DNA of 52,772 bases from CAG-390 sp045546615 (lineage in GTDB: Bacteria; Bacillota; Clostridia; Oscillospirales; CAG-272), in NCBI GenBank assembly GCA_045546615.1, contig JAZQDD010000048.1, forward strand, positions 1 through 52,772. Direction: 5' to 3'. How positions within the stretch are numbered: position 1 is the first letter of the stretch; every line of letters begins with the position of its first letter. The notes beneath the pieces were generated by a model. That model ran no database searches. It had not been told where the DNA came from and saw only the letters and a program-made list of their open reading frames with translations. This document shows, piece after piece, positions 34,909-43,139 of the stretch. Position numbers and translations under genes: made by a program.

Positions 34909-35592
34909 TTATTTAAATATATTTATAAGATGTTCGCGGTCGAAAACCTTAACAGACGTTCCGCTCCTTTTCAGCACGTTCGAGCACTCAAGCGCGTCAA
35001 AAGCGCGATACAAGGATGCACGTCCGATATTAAGCGCAGTGGCGAGGGATTTCATAGACATTCCGATGTCGAATTCGCATGAATTTGTCGCATCTATTGC
35101 CGAATTGAGGAAAATTGCGAGCTTTTTTTCGGCACTGCCGCCGCTTATACACGCGAGTCTCGAATTAAGGAAGGAAACGCGGTTGGAAAGAAATGAGAGC
35201 AGGTTGTTTCTGATGATATTACCGTGTTGCGTAGCGAATAGTTCTTCAAGCTCCTCGCGGCTAATCAAAAGAAACCACGCGCCGCTGTCATTGCAGGCTG
35301 TAATGTAAGTTTCAGGACGGTGTGTTGCAAAAAGAGAAGCAACACCGACAGCCTCGCCGGGAAATACAAAGCGTATAAGCATCTTCTTGGATTGTTGGGA
35401 CGAGTATATGGCGCATCTGCCCGAAAGAAGGATGCCGATACAAGAAGAGCCGTTAACAGAGAATAGGTCGTCACTGTTTTTCAGACAGATCAAATTTTTG
35501 TCTGTGAAAACGTTTTCATCAAGAAGAGATGGGGGGCATCCTGCAAACAGTTTGTTTGACAGGATCAATTGTCGGAAATCTGAGAGTTGCAT
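34909..35592 (-). CDS. Crp/Fnr-family transcription regulator
   Basis: 227 residues. A cyclic-nucleotide-binding-like beta barrel (about 15-115; GILLSGRCAIYSS, FPGEAVGVASLF) is joined by a dimer helix to a winged helix (MSMKSLATALNIGRASLYRAF). Residues needed for cAMP are not clearly kept, and no N-terminal Fe-S cysteines as in FNR are seen. It is the first gene of the transporter operon, so it most likely senses something tied to the transported compound and controls its own promoter, which overlaps a symmetric site. Confidence 0.85.
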   Translation of the reverse strand: MQLSDFRQLILSNKLFAGCPPSLLDENVFTDKNLICLKNSDDLFSVNGSSCIGILLSGRCAIYSSQQSKKMLIRFVFPGEAVGVASLFATHRPETYITACNDSGAWFLLISREELEELFATQHGNIIRNNLLSFLSNRVSFLNSRLACISGGSAEKKLAIFLNSAIDATNSCEFDIGMSMKSLATALNIGRASLYRAFDALECSNVLKRSGTSVKVFDREHLINIFK

Positions 35593-35628
35593 TTTACTTA
35601 CCTCTATGTCTCAAATGGTACACTTTTT

Positions 35629-35643
35629 GTGAAATTATATCAC
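35629..35643. promoter_or_regulatory. GTGA-N7-TCAC palindrome on the -10 box
   Basis: GTGA at 35629-35632 and TCAC at 35640-35643 are separated by seven bases that include the -10 sequence. Crp/Fnr-family proteins recognise TGTGA/TCACA or TTGAT/ATCAA half-sites spaced six; the spacing here is one larger. A repressor bound here would block RNA polymerase. Confidence 0.45.
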
Positions 35644-35662
35644 GCAATCCGAATTTTGTCAA
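35629..35662 (-). promoter_or_regulatory. consensus promoter of the Crp-type regulator operon
   Basis: On the minus strand TTGACA (35657-35662), exactly 17 bp, TATAAT (35634-35639), a full-consensus promoter 41 bp before the regulator's ATG. A GTGA-N7-TCAC palindrome covers the -10 box. Confidence 0.8.
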
Positions 35663-35675
35663 TAGTTCAAACTAT
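35662..35675. promoter_or_regulatory. ATAGTT-CA-AACTAT palindrome upstream of -35
   Basis: A perfect 6-bp inverted repeat with a 2-bp centre, directly upstream of the -35 box of the regulator promoter and about 58 bp from the -35 of the divergent sugar operon. A candidate operator for either promoter. Confidence 0.4.
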
Positions 35676-35732
35676 ATTTTGTCTAAAAAACAAAATTATA
35701 TGTTTAAATTAAAAGAAAAATTTAAAATCTAC

Positions 35733-35761
35733 TGTACATTTTACGAAAAATGTAATATAAT
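35733..35761 (+). promoter_or_regulatory. promoter of the hexose operon with internal palindrome
   Basis: A weak -35 TGTACA (35733-35738), 17 bp, and TATAAT (35756-35761). The spacer carries a perfect inverted repeat, tacatttt (35735-35742) and aaaatgta (35747-35754), centred between the two boxes: a typical place for a repressor or a MerR-like activator. Confidence 0.5.
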
Positions 35762-35810
35762 ATATAAAAAATGGGGCTTTATTGTTTCCATAAAAGAAAG
35801 GAAAAATATC

Positions 35811-36725
35811 TTGACACTTGTAATACTTGCGGCAGGAATGGGTTCTCGCTACGGCGGAATGAAGCAGATCGATCCCATCGGCCCTAACGGCGAATTTATC
35901 ATAGACTATTCTTGTTACGATGCTATCAGAGCAGGCTTTGACAGAATCGTTTTTGTAATAAAAAAAGAAAATCTCGAGCTTTTCCGAGAGAGCGTCGGAT
36001 GCAGAGTAGAGCCTTATGCAAAGGTAGAATATGCTTTTCAGGATATAAACGAGCTTCCTGACGGCTTTAGCGTTCCCGAGGGAAGGGTAAAGCCTTGGGG
36101 TACTGCCCACGCGTTGCTTGCTACCAAAGATATAATCGACGACAATTTTGCTACCATCAACGCCGATGATTTTTACGGCTATGAGGCGTTTGAGGAGATG
36201 GCTGCTCGACTCAAGGCGGCAGAACCGTATGCTATGCCAATGCCGATATGCTTTGCGGCTTATCGCCTTGCTAACACCCTTACGGATAACGGTACTGTGT
36301 CGCGCGGTATTTGTGAGCTTGATGAGAACGGCTCGCTCGTTTCCATCACCGAGCGCACAAAGATAAGACCTGCAGGAGCTGATGCCGAATATCAAGAGGA
36401 TGACGGAAGCTGGGTTCCCCTCTCGGGCGATGCCGCCGCGTCAATGAATTTCTTCGGCTTCACACCCGCATTTTTCCCTGTTGCGGCTAATTACTTTGGA
36501 AAATTCCTTTCGGAAATGAAAGACCCCATGAAGGCAGAATTTTATCTCCCCCTTGCGGTTACTTGGGCGCAGGAAGATTCGCTTGCAACCATTAACGCTT
36601 GCCACACAAAGGCAAAGTGGTATGGAGTTACCTACGCCGCGGATAAGGAGTACGTCAAGGAAAGCATCAGAGCCTTGATAAGCCGCGGTGATTACGCCGA
36701 AGACCTTTGGAGTGCTTTAAAGTAA
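35811..36725 (+). CDS. sugar-1-phosphate nucleotidyltransferase
   Basis: 304 residues. The glycosyl-1-phosphate nucleotidylyltransferase signature LAAGMGSRYGG lies at the N-terminus, followed by a MKQIDPIGPNGE loop, the VIKKEN and HALLATK segments and NADDFYGYEAFEEM near the metal site. It should make an NDP-sugar and PPi from a sugar-1-phosphate, here most likely the product of the kinase next door. It is not GalT-like. I chose the TTG at 35811 (GAAAGGA 8-13 bases ahead), since the conserved fold begins there; ATG-led longer readings run through promoter sequence. Confidence 0.8.
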   Translation: MTLVILAAGMGSRYGGMKQIDPIGPNGEFIIDYSCYDAIRAGFDRIVFVIKKENLELFRESVGCRVEPYAKVEYAFQDINELPDGFSVPEGRVKPWGTAHALLATKDIIDDNFATINADDFYGYEAFEEMAARLKAAEPYAMPMPICFAAYRLANTLTDNGTVSRGICELDENGSLVSITERTKIRPAGADAEYQEDDGSWVPLSGDAAASMNFFGFTPAFFPVAANYFGKFLSEMKDPMKAEFYLPLAVTWAQEDSLATINACHTKAKWYGVTYAADKEYVKESIRALISRGDYAEDLWSALK

Positions 36726-37808
36726 ATGGAAATACTTGATATTGCAAGTAAATTCACCCTCGGCTCTCACCCGACGTCTTATACAGAATGTTCGGACGGT
36801 CATATAAATGGTACGTATTTTATCGACTGTGAAAAAGGCGACCGTTACGTTCTCCAGCGAATAAACACGTCCGTTTTCAAAGATCCCGACGCTCTCATGA
36901 GGAATATTGTAGGTGTTACCGAGCATATCAGTAAAAAGATAGAAGCATCGGGCAAAGACGTAAAGCGGGGAACGCTTCACTTTATTTATACTACTGACGG
37001 TAATATATATTACCGTGATGAAGACGGCGGCTGTTGGCGCACGTATGAATACGTGAGAAACGTAGTTGGACATCAAAGCGCCGACTCTCCGAGCCTTTTT
37101 GAAAGCGTGGGGCGAGCTTTTGGCAAGTTTCAAATGCAGCTTGCGGATTACGATGTAAAAGAGCTTGCCGAGACTATTGCGGATTTTCATAATACACCCG
37201 CGCGCTACCGTGCGTTTGAGGAAGCGCTTGCCGCAAATGCCGCAGGCAGGGCTGATTTGATAAAGGAAGAAATAACGTTCGTCAAGGAGCATCGAGTGAT
37301 CTGCTCGTATATTACGGACAGAATGGATTCGGGTGTTTTTCCGCGCCGTGTTACCCATAACGATACCAAGCTAAACAATATTTTGCTTGATAAGATCACA
37401 GGAGAGCCTGTTTGCGTTATAGATCTCGATACGGTAATGCCGGGCTCCGTCCTTTTCGATTTTGGCGACGCCATTCGCTTTGGCGCGTCAAGTGCCGCGG
37501 AGGATGAGACTGATCTTGATGCCGTTTATATGCGCGAGGATATGTTTGACGCTTTTTCACGCGGATTTATAAGCGGTCTTGAGGGTTCGCTTACCGAGGC
37601 GGAGATACTTGCGCTTCCGATGGGGGCGATGATAATCACGCTGGAGACGGGTATTCGCTTCCTGACAGATTATCTGAACGGCGATACTTATTTCCGCATA
37701 CATTATCCGACACATAACCTTGACCGTGCGCGCAATCAGTTCAAGCTGGTAGCTGATATGGGACAAAAAATGCCGCGCATGCTTACAACAGTTAAAAACT
37801 ATTTATAA
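36726..37808 (+). CDS. nahK: NahK-type N-acetylhexosamine 1-kinase
   Basis: 360 residues; Bifidobacterium NahK has 359. The APH-fold catalytic loop reads RVTHNDTKLNN (His211, catalytic Asp213, Asn218), followed by VIDLDTVMPGS with Asp233/Asp235 and FDFGDAIRFGAS, all nearly the same as in NahK as I remember it. The substrate region DGHING, LQRINT and DFHNTP is also shared. NahK phosphorylates GlcNAc, GalNAc and, more weakly, galactose or glucose at the anomeric oxygen. The gene starts right after the nucleotidyltransferase stop and precedes galE by 18 bp. Confidence 0.88.
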   Translation: MEILDIASKFTLGSHPTSYTECSDGHINGTYFIDCEKGDRYVLQRINTSVFKDPDALMRNIVGVTEHISKKIEASGKDVKRGTLHFIYTTDGNIYYRDEDGGCWRTYEYVRNVVGHQSADSPSLFESVGRAFGKFQMQLADYDVKELAETIADFHNTPARYRAFEEALAANAAGRADLIKEEITFVKEHRVICSYITDRMDSGVFPRRVTHNDTKLNNILLDKITGEPVCVIDLDTVMPGSVLFDFGDAIRFGASSAAEDETDLDAVYMREDMFDAFSRGFISGLEGSLTEAEILALPMGAMIITLETGIRFLTDYLNGDTYFRIHYPTHNLDRARNQFKLVADMGQKMPRMLTTVKNYL

Positions 37809-37826
37809 TTATAAAGAGGTATAAAA

Positions 37827-38840
37827 ATGGCGATTCTTGTTACAGGCGGGGCCGGTTTTATCGGTTCTCACACAGTTGTGGAGCTTCTCAACGATGGCAG
37901 AGAGGTTGTTATTATAGACAATTTCTCCAACAGCAAACCCGAGGTGCTGAAGCGTATTGAGAAAATAACGGGTAAGAGCGTAAAATGTTACGCCGTTGAC
38001 CTGCTGGATTACGATGCGACCGAGAAGGTTTTTGCTGAAAATTCTATCGATTCTGTTATTCATTTTGCGGGACTTAAAGCAGTTGGTGAGTCCGTGGCAC
38101 AGCCTCTTCGCTATTACAGTCACAATCTTGACGCTACCTTCAATCTTTGCCGAGCTATGAAGGCTCACGGCGTAGGCACTATCGTTTTCTCGTCCTCGGC
38201 AACGGTTTACGGCAATCCCGCGTCCGTTCCGATACGCGAGAATTTCCCCCTCAGCACCACCAACCCCTATGGCGAAACTAAACTTATGATAGAGCGCATC
38301 CTTGCAGACCTTGTAAACGCAAATGACCTCAAGAGCGTTTCTATCCTTCGCTACTTCAACCCCATCGGTGCGCACGAATCGGGACTTATCGGTGAGGATC
38401 CCTGCGGAATTCCCAACAACCTGCTTCCTTACATAACTCAGGTTGCCGTAGGCAAGCTCAAGGCGCTCAACATTTTCGGAAACGACTATCCCACGCCCGA
38501 CGGAACGGGAGTCCGCGACTATATCCACGTTGTTGACCTTGCCCGTGCCCATCTCAAGGCACTTGACCGCGCCGTTAAGGTTGACGGTATTGATTATTTC
38601 AATATCGGAACAGGTAAGGGTTATTCCGTGCTTGATATCGTAAAAGCTTTTGAAGAGGCAACTGGTAAAAATGTTCCGTACAATATCGTTGCGCGCCGCC
38701 CCGGTGATATTCCCGAGTGCTATGCCGATCCGAAGAAGGCTTATGAGCTTCTCGGCTGGAGTGCGGAGTACGATATAGTTCGTATGTGCCGCGATGCTGA
38801 CCGTTGGCAGACAATGAATCCCAAGGGATACGAGGTGTAA
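37827..38840 (+). CDS. galE: UDP-glucose/UDP-GlcNAc 4-epimerase
   Basis: 337 residues. NAD-binding TGGAGFIGS (6-14), catalytic Ser/Thr in SSSATVYG, and Tyr148/Lys152 of the Y-x-x-x-K motif (NPYGETK) match GalE. It interconverts UDP-glucose and UDP-galactose and often also the N-acetyl forms. With NahK and the nucleotidyltransferase it completes a route from free hexose to an epimerised UDP-sugar. GAGG lies before the ATG. Confidence 0.93.
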   Translation: MAILVTGGAGFIGSHTVVELLNDGREVVIIDNFSNSKPEVLKRIEKITGKSVKCYAVDLLDYDATEKVFAENSIDSVIHFAGLKAVGESVAQPLRYYSHNLDATFNLCRAMKAHGVGTIVFSSSATVYGNPASVPIRENFPLSTTNPYGETKLMIERILADLVNANDLKSVSILRYFNPIGAHESGLIGEDPCGIPNNLLPYITQVAVGKLKALNIFGNDYPTPDGTGVRDYIHVVDLARAHLKALDRAVKVDGIDYFNIGTGKGYSVLDIVKAFEEATGKNVPYNIVARRPGDIPECYADPKKAYELLGWSAEYDIVRMCRDADRWQTMNPKGYEV

Positions 38841-38841
38841 A

Positions 38842-39891
38842 ATGGTTACTAAAAAGCTGTTTGGAAAGGTAAGCGATAATTTTAATTACGGCAGAGAGGT
38901 ATATGCTTATACCCTTGCTAACGATAACATCGAACTTACCGTAATGGAATACGGAGCAACTGTTCTCCGCGCGAGAGTTAACACCCCCGCGGGCTGGAAA
39001 GATACCGTTTGCGGATATGATTCTCTTTGCTCTTATGAGGGCGCGGAGGGATATCTCGGCGCGGTTGTAGGAAGAATAGGAAACAGAATATGCCGCGGCA
39101 AGTTTACTCTTGACGGCGTTGACTACTCGCTTTATATAAACAACGGTGTGAATCACCTTCACGGCGGTAAGCGCGGCTTTGATAAAAAGCTCTGGACGGC
39201 TACCGTAGCGGACGATACCGTTACCTTTGATGCCGTATCTCCCGACGGGGAGGAGGGCTACCCCGGCACGCTTACCATGTCTGTTACATACTCTCTTACA
39301 GCGGAGGGGGGATTCAAGATCTCTTATCGCGCTACCACCGACAAAAAGACCATACTTAACCTCACCAACCACGCATACTTCAATCTTGCGGGCGAGGGCT
39401 ATATAGGAACACACAAGATACTTATTGACGCCGACAGATATCTGCCCACTGATGATACGCTCATCCCCACGGGTGAGATAAAGTCCGTCAAAGGTACGCC
39501 GTTTGATTTTACCGAGCTCAAACTCATTTCCGAGGGACTTGAGGCTGATGATAACGAGGATATCGTTATCGGCGGCGGAATCGACCATTGCCTCGTTTTT
39601 GCTGAAAGAGGCGAGGGCGTTAAGGAAAGAGCTACCGTTATCTCTCCCGACGGAAGCATCGTTATGAAGGTATTTACCGACCGTCCCTGCGTTCAGTTTT
39701 ACAGCGGAAACTTCCTTGGCGATGAGAAATATCCTTTCCGCGATGGAAAGCCCCAGCAGCGCCGTCATGCATTCTGTCTTGAAACGCAGTCCATGCCTGA
39801 TGCGATAAATCACGAGAACTTCCTTGATTGTACTCTATTGCCCGGCGAGGAATTCGTCACAAGCACAGAATACCGTTTTTCGGTAAAATAA
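38842..39891 (+). CDS. galM: aldose 1-epimerase
   Basis: 349 residues. NHLHGG near 104-109 and the catalytic His in NLTNHAYFN (His177), with the Glu in CLETQSMPD near 313 as base, mark the mutarotase fold. It supplies the alpha anomer that the anomeric kinase needs. No signal peptide. It begins two bases after galE, so it is in the same operon. Confidence 0.92.
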   Translation: MVTKKLFGKVSDNFNYGREVYAYTLANDNIELTVMEYGATVLRARVNTPAGWKDTVCGYDSLCSYEGAEGYLGAVVGRIGNRICRGKFTLDGVDYSLYINNGVNHLHGGKRGFDKKLWTATVADDTVTFDAVSPDGEEGYPGTLTMSVTYSLTAEGGFKISYRATTDKKTILNLTNHAYFNLAGEGYIGTHKILIDADRYLPTDDTLIPTGEIKSVKGTPFDFTELKLISEGLEADDNEDIVIGGGIDHCLVFAERGEGVKERATVISPDGSIVMKVFTDRPCVQFYSGNFLGDEKYPFRDGKPQQRRHAFCLETQSMPDAINHENFLDCTLLPGEEFVTSTEYRFSVK

Positions 39892-39922
39892 TCGTGGAAT
39901 AATAAGTTGTTCTTCATATTTT

Positions 39923-39962
39923 AAATATCACCTCGCATAAGATTGTGCGAGGTGATGTTTTT
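39923..39962 (+). terminator. terminator-shaped hairpin holding the next gene's ribosome binding site
   Basis: atcacctcgca (39927-39937) pairs with tgcgaggtgat (39946-39956), 11 bp perfect, extended by AAAT/GTTT, loop about 8 nt, then T5 (39958-39962). The right arm contains the Shine-Dalgarno GAGGTGAT of the gene starting at 39963; the left arm is the same as the anti-SD end of 16S rRNA (ATCACCTC). Confidence 0.75.
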
Positions 39963-41123
39963 ATGAAAAAAAGATTGTTGTCCGCAATATTATGCGGCAT
40001 AATTGTTTTTGTCTCTGTTTTTTCCGTGCAGGTGTGCGCCGCGGAGTATTCGGCTCTTGACCTTGATTGTGTCAGCGCAATACTGATGGAGGCGGAAACA
40101 GGACGTGTGCTTTATGAGAAAAATGCGGACGAGGCACTCCCTCCCGCGTCCGTGACCAAGGTCATGACTTTGCTGCTTGTAATGGAAGCTATCGAGAGGG
40201 GCGTTTTCGGATATGATACGATGCTCACCGCATCTGCGCACGCCGCTTCCATGGGCGGCTCGCAGATCTTTCTCAAGGAAGGCGAGAGAATGAGCGTTGA
40301 GGACTTGTTGAAATCAGTAGTTATATCATCTGCCAACGACGCCGCAGTTGTGCTTGCCGAGGCTGTTGCGGGGAGCGAGGGGGCGTTTGTCGAATCGATG
40401 AACAAGCGTGCGCGGGAGCTTGGTATGAAAACGGCTCATTTTGAAAACACGAACGGGCTTGACGATACGGTTACTAACCATGTGCTGTCCGCGCGCGATA
40501 TAGCGTTGATGTCGCGCGAGCTGATAAAGCACGAGAGGATCCTCAAATACAGCTCTACGTGGATGGATACCGTGCGTGACGGGGCTTTTGGACTTTCCAA
40601 CACCAATCGCCTTGTCCGATTTTACGAAGGCGCTACGGGGCTTAAAACTGGTTCTACCGCAAAGGCGAAATTTTGCATCAGCGCAACAGCCGAGCGTGAC
40701 GGAATGCACCTTATAGCTGTGATCATGGCTTCTCCGACACGCGACGCACGCAATGCCGCGGCCGCGGCGTTGCTTGACTGGGGCTTTGCCAATTTTTCAT
40801 TTTACAGATATCGCGGCGAGGCGTTAACTCCGGTTTTGGTTACGGGGGGAGAGAAGAAGAGCTGCGAAATAAGCCACGGCGATTTTTGCGCGCTCGTCAA
40901 AAAAGGCGGTGACAAATCGGTTGAGGTACGCAGGGAGCTTGAGGGGAGTATTGCCGCCCCCATATCCCAAGGCGATAAGGTGGGAAATATGATTTTTACT
41001 CTCGACGGTGAGGAGCTTGGGCGCGTTGATATTACAGCTTCGGAGAGCGTAGAACGTATATCATTTGGCACACTTTTTCGCCAAATGCTATCAGCGTTTT
41101 TCGGTTGCGCAAAAAAATTATGA
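39963..41123 (+). CDS. D-alanyl-D-alanine carboxypeptidase (DacF/PBP5-like)
   Basis: 386 residues with a cleavable signal (to about Ala26, VCAAE). Penicillin-binding motifs are Ser63-x-x-Lys66 (ASVTK), Ser123-x-Asn125 (SSAND) and Lys228-Thr-Gly (LKTGST). A PBP5-type C-terminal beta domain and a short hydrophobic end (MLSAFFGCAKKL) follow. It trims the terminal D-Ala from wall stem peptides outside the membrane. Its start lies five T's after a hairpin that hides the ribosome binding site. Confidence 0.9.
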   Translation: MKKRLLSAILCGIIVFVSVFSVQVCAAEYSALDLDCVSAILMEAETGRVLYEKNADEALPPASVTKVMTLLLVMEAIERGVFGYDTMLTASAHAASMGGSQIFLKEGERMSVEDLLKSVVISSANDAAVVLAEAVAGSEGAFVESMNKRARELGMKTAHFENTNGLDDTVTNHVLSARDIALMSRELIKHERILKYSSTWMDTVRDGAFGLSNTNRLVRFYEGATGLKTGSTAKAKFCISATAERDGMHLIAVIMASPTRDARNAAAAALLDWGFANFSFYRYRGEALTPVLVTGGEKKSCEISHGDFCALVKKGGDKSVEVRRELEGSIAAPISQGDKVGNMIFTLDGEELGRVDITASESVERISFGTLFRQMLSAFFGCAKKL

Positions 41124-41152
41124 AAAAAGAAATTTTTCTATCAAAAATGTGT

Positions 41153-41180
41153 TGAAATTCGAATAAAAAAGTGGTAAAAT
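41153..41180 (+). promoter_or_regulatory. promoter of pgi
   Basis: TTGAAA (41153-41158), 16 bp, TAAAAT (41175-41180), about 38 bp before the ATG at 41219. Confidence 0.5.
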
Positions 41181-41218
41181 AGATAAAATGATATATTTCT
41201 TTAAGGATGGGAAAATAT

Positions 41219-42553
41219 ATGGCACTCAAACTTTCAGACAAATTTGTAAAATCCTTTGTTTCCGATGATGAAATAAAGGCTATCACCCCCGATGTTGATG
41301 CCGCAGTGTCAACTCTGCGCAACCGCACGGGTGCCGGAAGCGAAATGCTCGGATGGATGGATCTGCCCGAGAATTACGACAAGGAAGAGTACGCACGCAT
41401 CAAGGCGGCTGCAAAAAAGATACAGTCCACCTGTGACCTCTTTATCGTCATCGGTATAGGCGGCTCTTACCTCGGAGCACGCGCGGTTGTTGAATTCCTC
41501 AAGTCCCCGCGCTACAATCTTATGAAAAAGGATACGCCCGATATCTATTTCTCGGGTTGCAACATCAGCGGCGGCGACCTTGACGAGATACTCGCACTCT
41601 GCGAGGGCAGAGACGTTTGTATAAACGTTATTTCAAAGTCGGGTACTACCACCGAGCCTGCAGTAGCATTTCGCTATTTCAGAGCAATGCTTGAAAAGAA
41701 ATACGGTGTTGACGGCGCGCGTGAGCGTATCTTCGTTACCACCGACAAGGCACGCGGAACTCTCAAGAAGTTTGCTGACGAGGCAGGATTTGAGACCTTT
41801 GTGGTTCCCGATGATGTCGGAGGACGTTTTTCCGTACTTACCGCTGTTGGACTTCTCCCCATTGCTGTTTCAGGTATCGATCTTGACGAGCTTATGGGCG
41901 GTGCGGCAGACGCACGCAAGGCACTCTCCGAGCCTGACGTTATGAAGAACGATGCTTATAAATACGCCGCTATCCGCAACATCCTTTACCGCAAGGGTAA
42001 GGCTGTTGAGATATTCGTAGGCTATGAGCCCTATGAGCAGATGTTCTGCGAATGGTGGAAACAGCTCTACGGCGAGAGCGAGGGCAAGGACGGAAAGGGA
42101 CTTTATCCCTCATCCGTTATCTTCTCCACAGATCTGCACTCCCTCGGACAGTACGTTCAGGCAGGTATGCGCACGATGTTCGAGACCGTTCTTGACGTTG
42201 AAACTCCCGACAGCAATGCCGCAGTACCTTATGATCCCGCAAATATCGACGGACTTAACTTCCTTGCTGATATGAAGATGAGCGAGGTCAACCGCATGGC
42301 AATGAACGGAACGCTTCTTGCACACGTTGACGGCGGTGTTCCCAACATCGTTCTCCGTCTCAAGGATCGCAGTGCGCGCTCTCTCGGATATATGATCTAC
42401 TTCTTCGAGCTTGCTTGCGGTGTTTCCGGCTATATGCTTGGCGTCAATCCCTTTGACCAGCCCGGTGTTGAGGCGTACAAGAAGAATATGTTCGCTCTTC
42501 TCGGCAAGCCCGGTTATGAGGAAATGACAGAACAGCTCCGTGCAAGACTGTAA
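41219..42553 (+). CDS. pgi: glucose-6-phosphate isomerase
   Basis: 444 residues, the length of Firmicutes PGI. SIS-domain segments VIGIGGSYLG and SKSGTTTEP bind the phosphate. The catalytic Glu region YGESEGKDGKG and the His in HVDGGVPN are present. It interconverts glucose-6-P and fructose-6-P. An in-frame ATG at 41207 is possible; 41219 is better spaced from AAGG. Single gene with its own promoter. Confidence 0.93.
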   Translation: MALKLSDKFVKSFVSDDEIKAITPDVDAAVSTLRNRTGAGSEMLGWMDLPENYDKEEYARIKAAAKKIQSTCDLFIVIGIGGSYLGARAVVEFLKSPRYNLMKKDTPDIYFSGCNISGGDLDEILALCEGRDVCINVISKSGTTTEPAVAFRYFRAMLEKKYGVDGARERIFVTTDKARGTLKKFADEAGFETFVVPDDVGGRFSVLTAVGLLPIAVSGIDLDELMGGAADARKALSEPDVMKNDAYKYAAIRNILYRKGKAVEIFVGYEPYEQMFCEWWKQLYGESEGKDGKGLYPSSVIFSTDLHSLGQYVQAGMRTMFETVLDVETPDSNAAVPYDPANIDGLNFLADMKMSEVNRMAMNGTLLAHVDGGVPNIVLRLKDRSARSLGYMIYFFELACGVSGYMLGVNPFDQPGVEAYKKNMFALLGKPGYEEMTEQLRARL

Positions 42554-42568
42554 AATCCGATAAAGTAC

Positions 42569-42597
42569 TTGATTTTATTTTTAGTATATTGTATAAT
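42569..42597 (+). promoter_or_regulatory. promoter of the small P-loop gene
   Basis: TTGATT (42569-42574), 17 bp, TATAAT (42592-42597), 35 bp before the ATG at 42633. Confidence 0.65.
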
Positions 42598-42632
42598 AAT
42601 ATTGTAATCCACCTAAAAGCAGGAGGTATAAA

Positions 42633-43040
42633 ATGCTTAAACTGATCGTTGGAGCTAAAGGCTCCGGAAAGACCAAAAACCTTATCAATCTTGTTAATGA
42701 AGCTGTTGCAGAGTCCAAGGGCTGCGTTGTGTGTGTAGAGAAGGGAATCAAACTTCGCTACGACATCTCTTCCCGTTGCAGACTTATCAACGTGGATGAG
42801 TATTTTGTGTTTGACGCACGTGCGCTTTACGGTTTTATTTCAGGTATTCTCGCAAGTAACCATGACGTTTCCGACGTTTTTATTGACTCTGCACTTCGCA
42901 TTTGCAACGAGGATTTGGATGCCTTTGAGCGCCTTGTTCATGATATAGACGAACTTGGAGACAGCCACAACATCAACATTGTAATTACCGCATCGCTCCC
43001 TGTTGAGAAGCTTCCCGAGTCTCTCAATAAATTCATCTGA
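42633..43040 (+). CDS. small P-loop protein, unknown function
   Basis: 135 residues. A Walker A motif GAKGSGKT (7-14) opens the chain; a later VFIDSALRI strand could be the Walker B, and ITASLP the sensor. It lacks the size and hexamerisation parts of PilT-type ATPases, with which such short proteins are often labelled. No neighbour hints at a role. AGGAGG precedes the ATG by about six bases, and it has its own promoter. Confidence 0.7.
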   Translation: MLKLIVGAKGSGKTKNLINLVNEAVAESKGCVVCVEKGIKLRYDISSRCRLINVDEYFVFDARALYGFISGILASNHDVSDVFIDSALRICNEDLDAFERLVHDIDELGDSHNINIVITASLPVEKLPESLNKFI

Positions 43041-43058
43041 ACGCTGTAAGCAATATTA

Positions 43059-43086
43059 GGGTGTCGCAGTTTTTATTGCGACACCC
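43059..43086 (+). terminator. hairpin after the P-loop gene
   Basis: gggtgtcgca (43059-43068) and tgcgacaccc (43077-43086) pair perfectly around a T-rich loop. No T run follows, so termination is uncertain; it might act as a guaB leader element instead. Confidence 0.45.
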
Positions 43087-43139
43087 TGTTGTGCAATCAT
43101 TGATAATTAATTTCTAAAAACGAAAGGAAGCTTTTCAAA

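Noticed and set aside
35629..35643. A classical cAMP-CRP site
   Set aside because: The half-sites fit but the spacing is seven where CRP needs six, and a cAMP role is doubtful in this group, so I list it only as a palindrome.
35529..35810. A longer N-terminus for the nucleotidyltransferase
   Set aside because: The extension would read through the divergent regulator gene and both promoters; the conserved fold begins at the TTG at 35811.
43059..43139. A purine or ppGpp riboswitch before guaB
   Set aside because: The 100-bp gap holds just one simple hairpin and no recognisable aptamer core.
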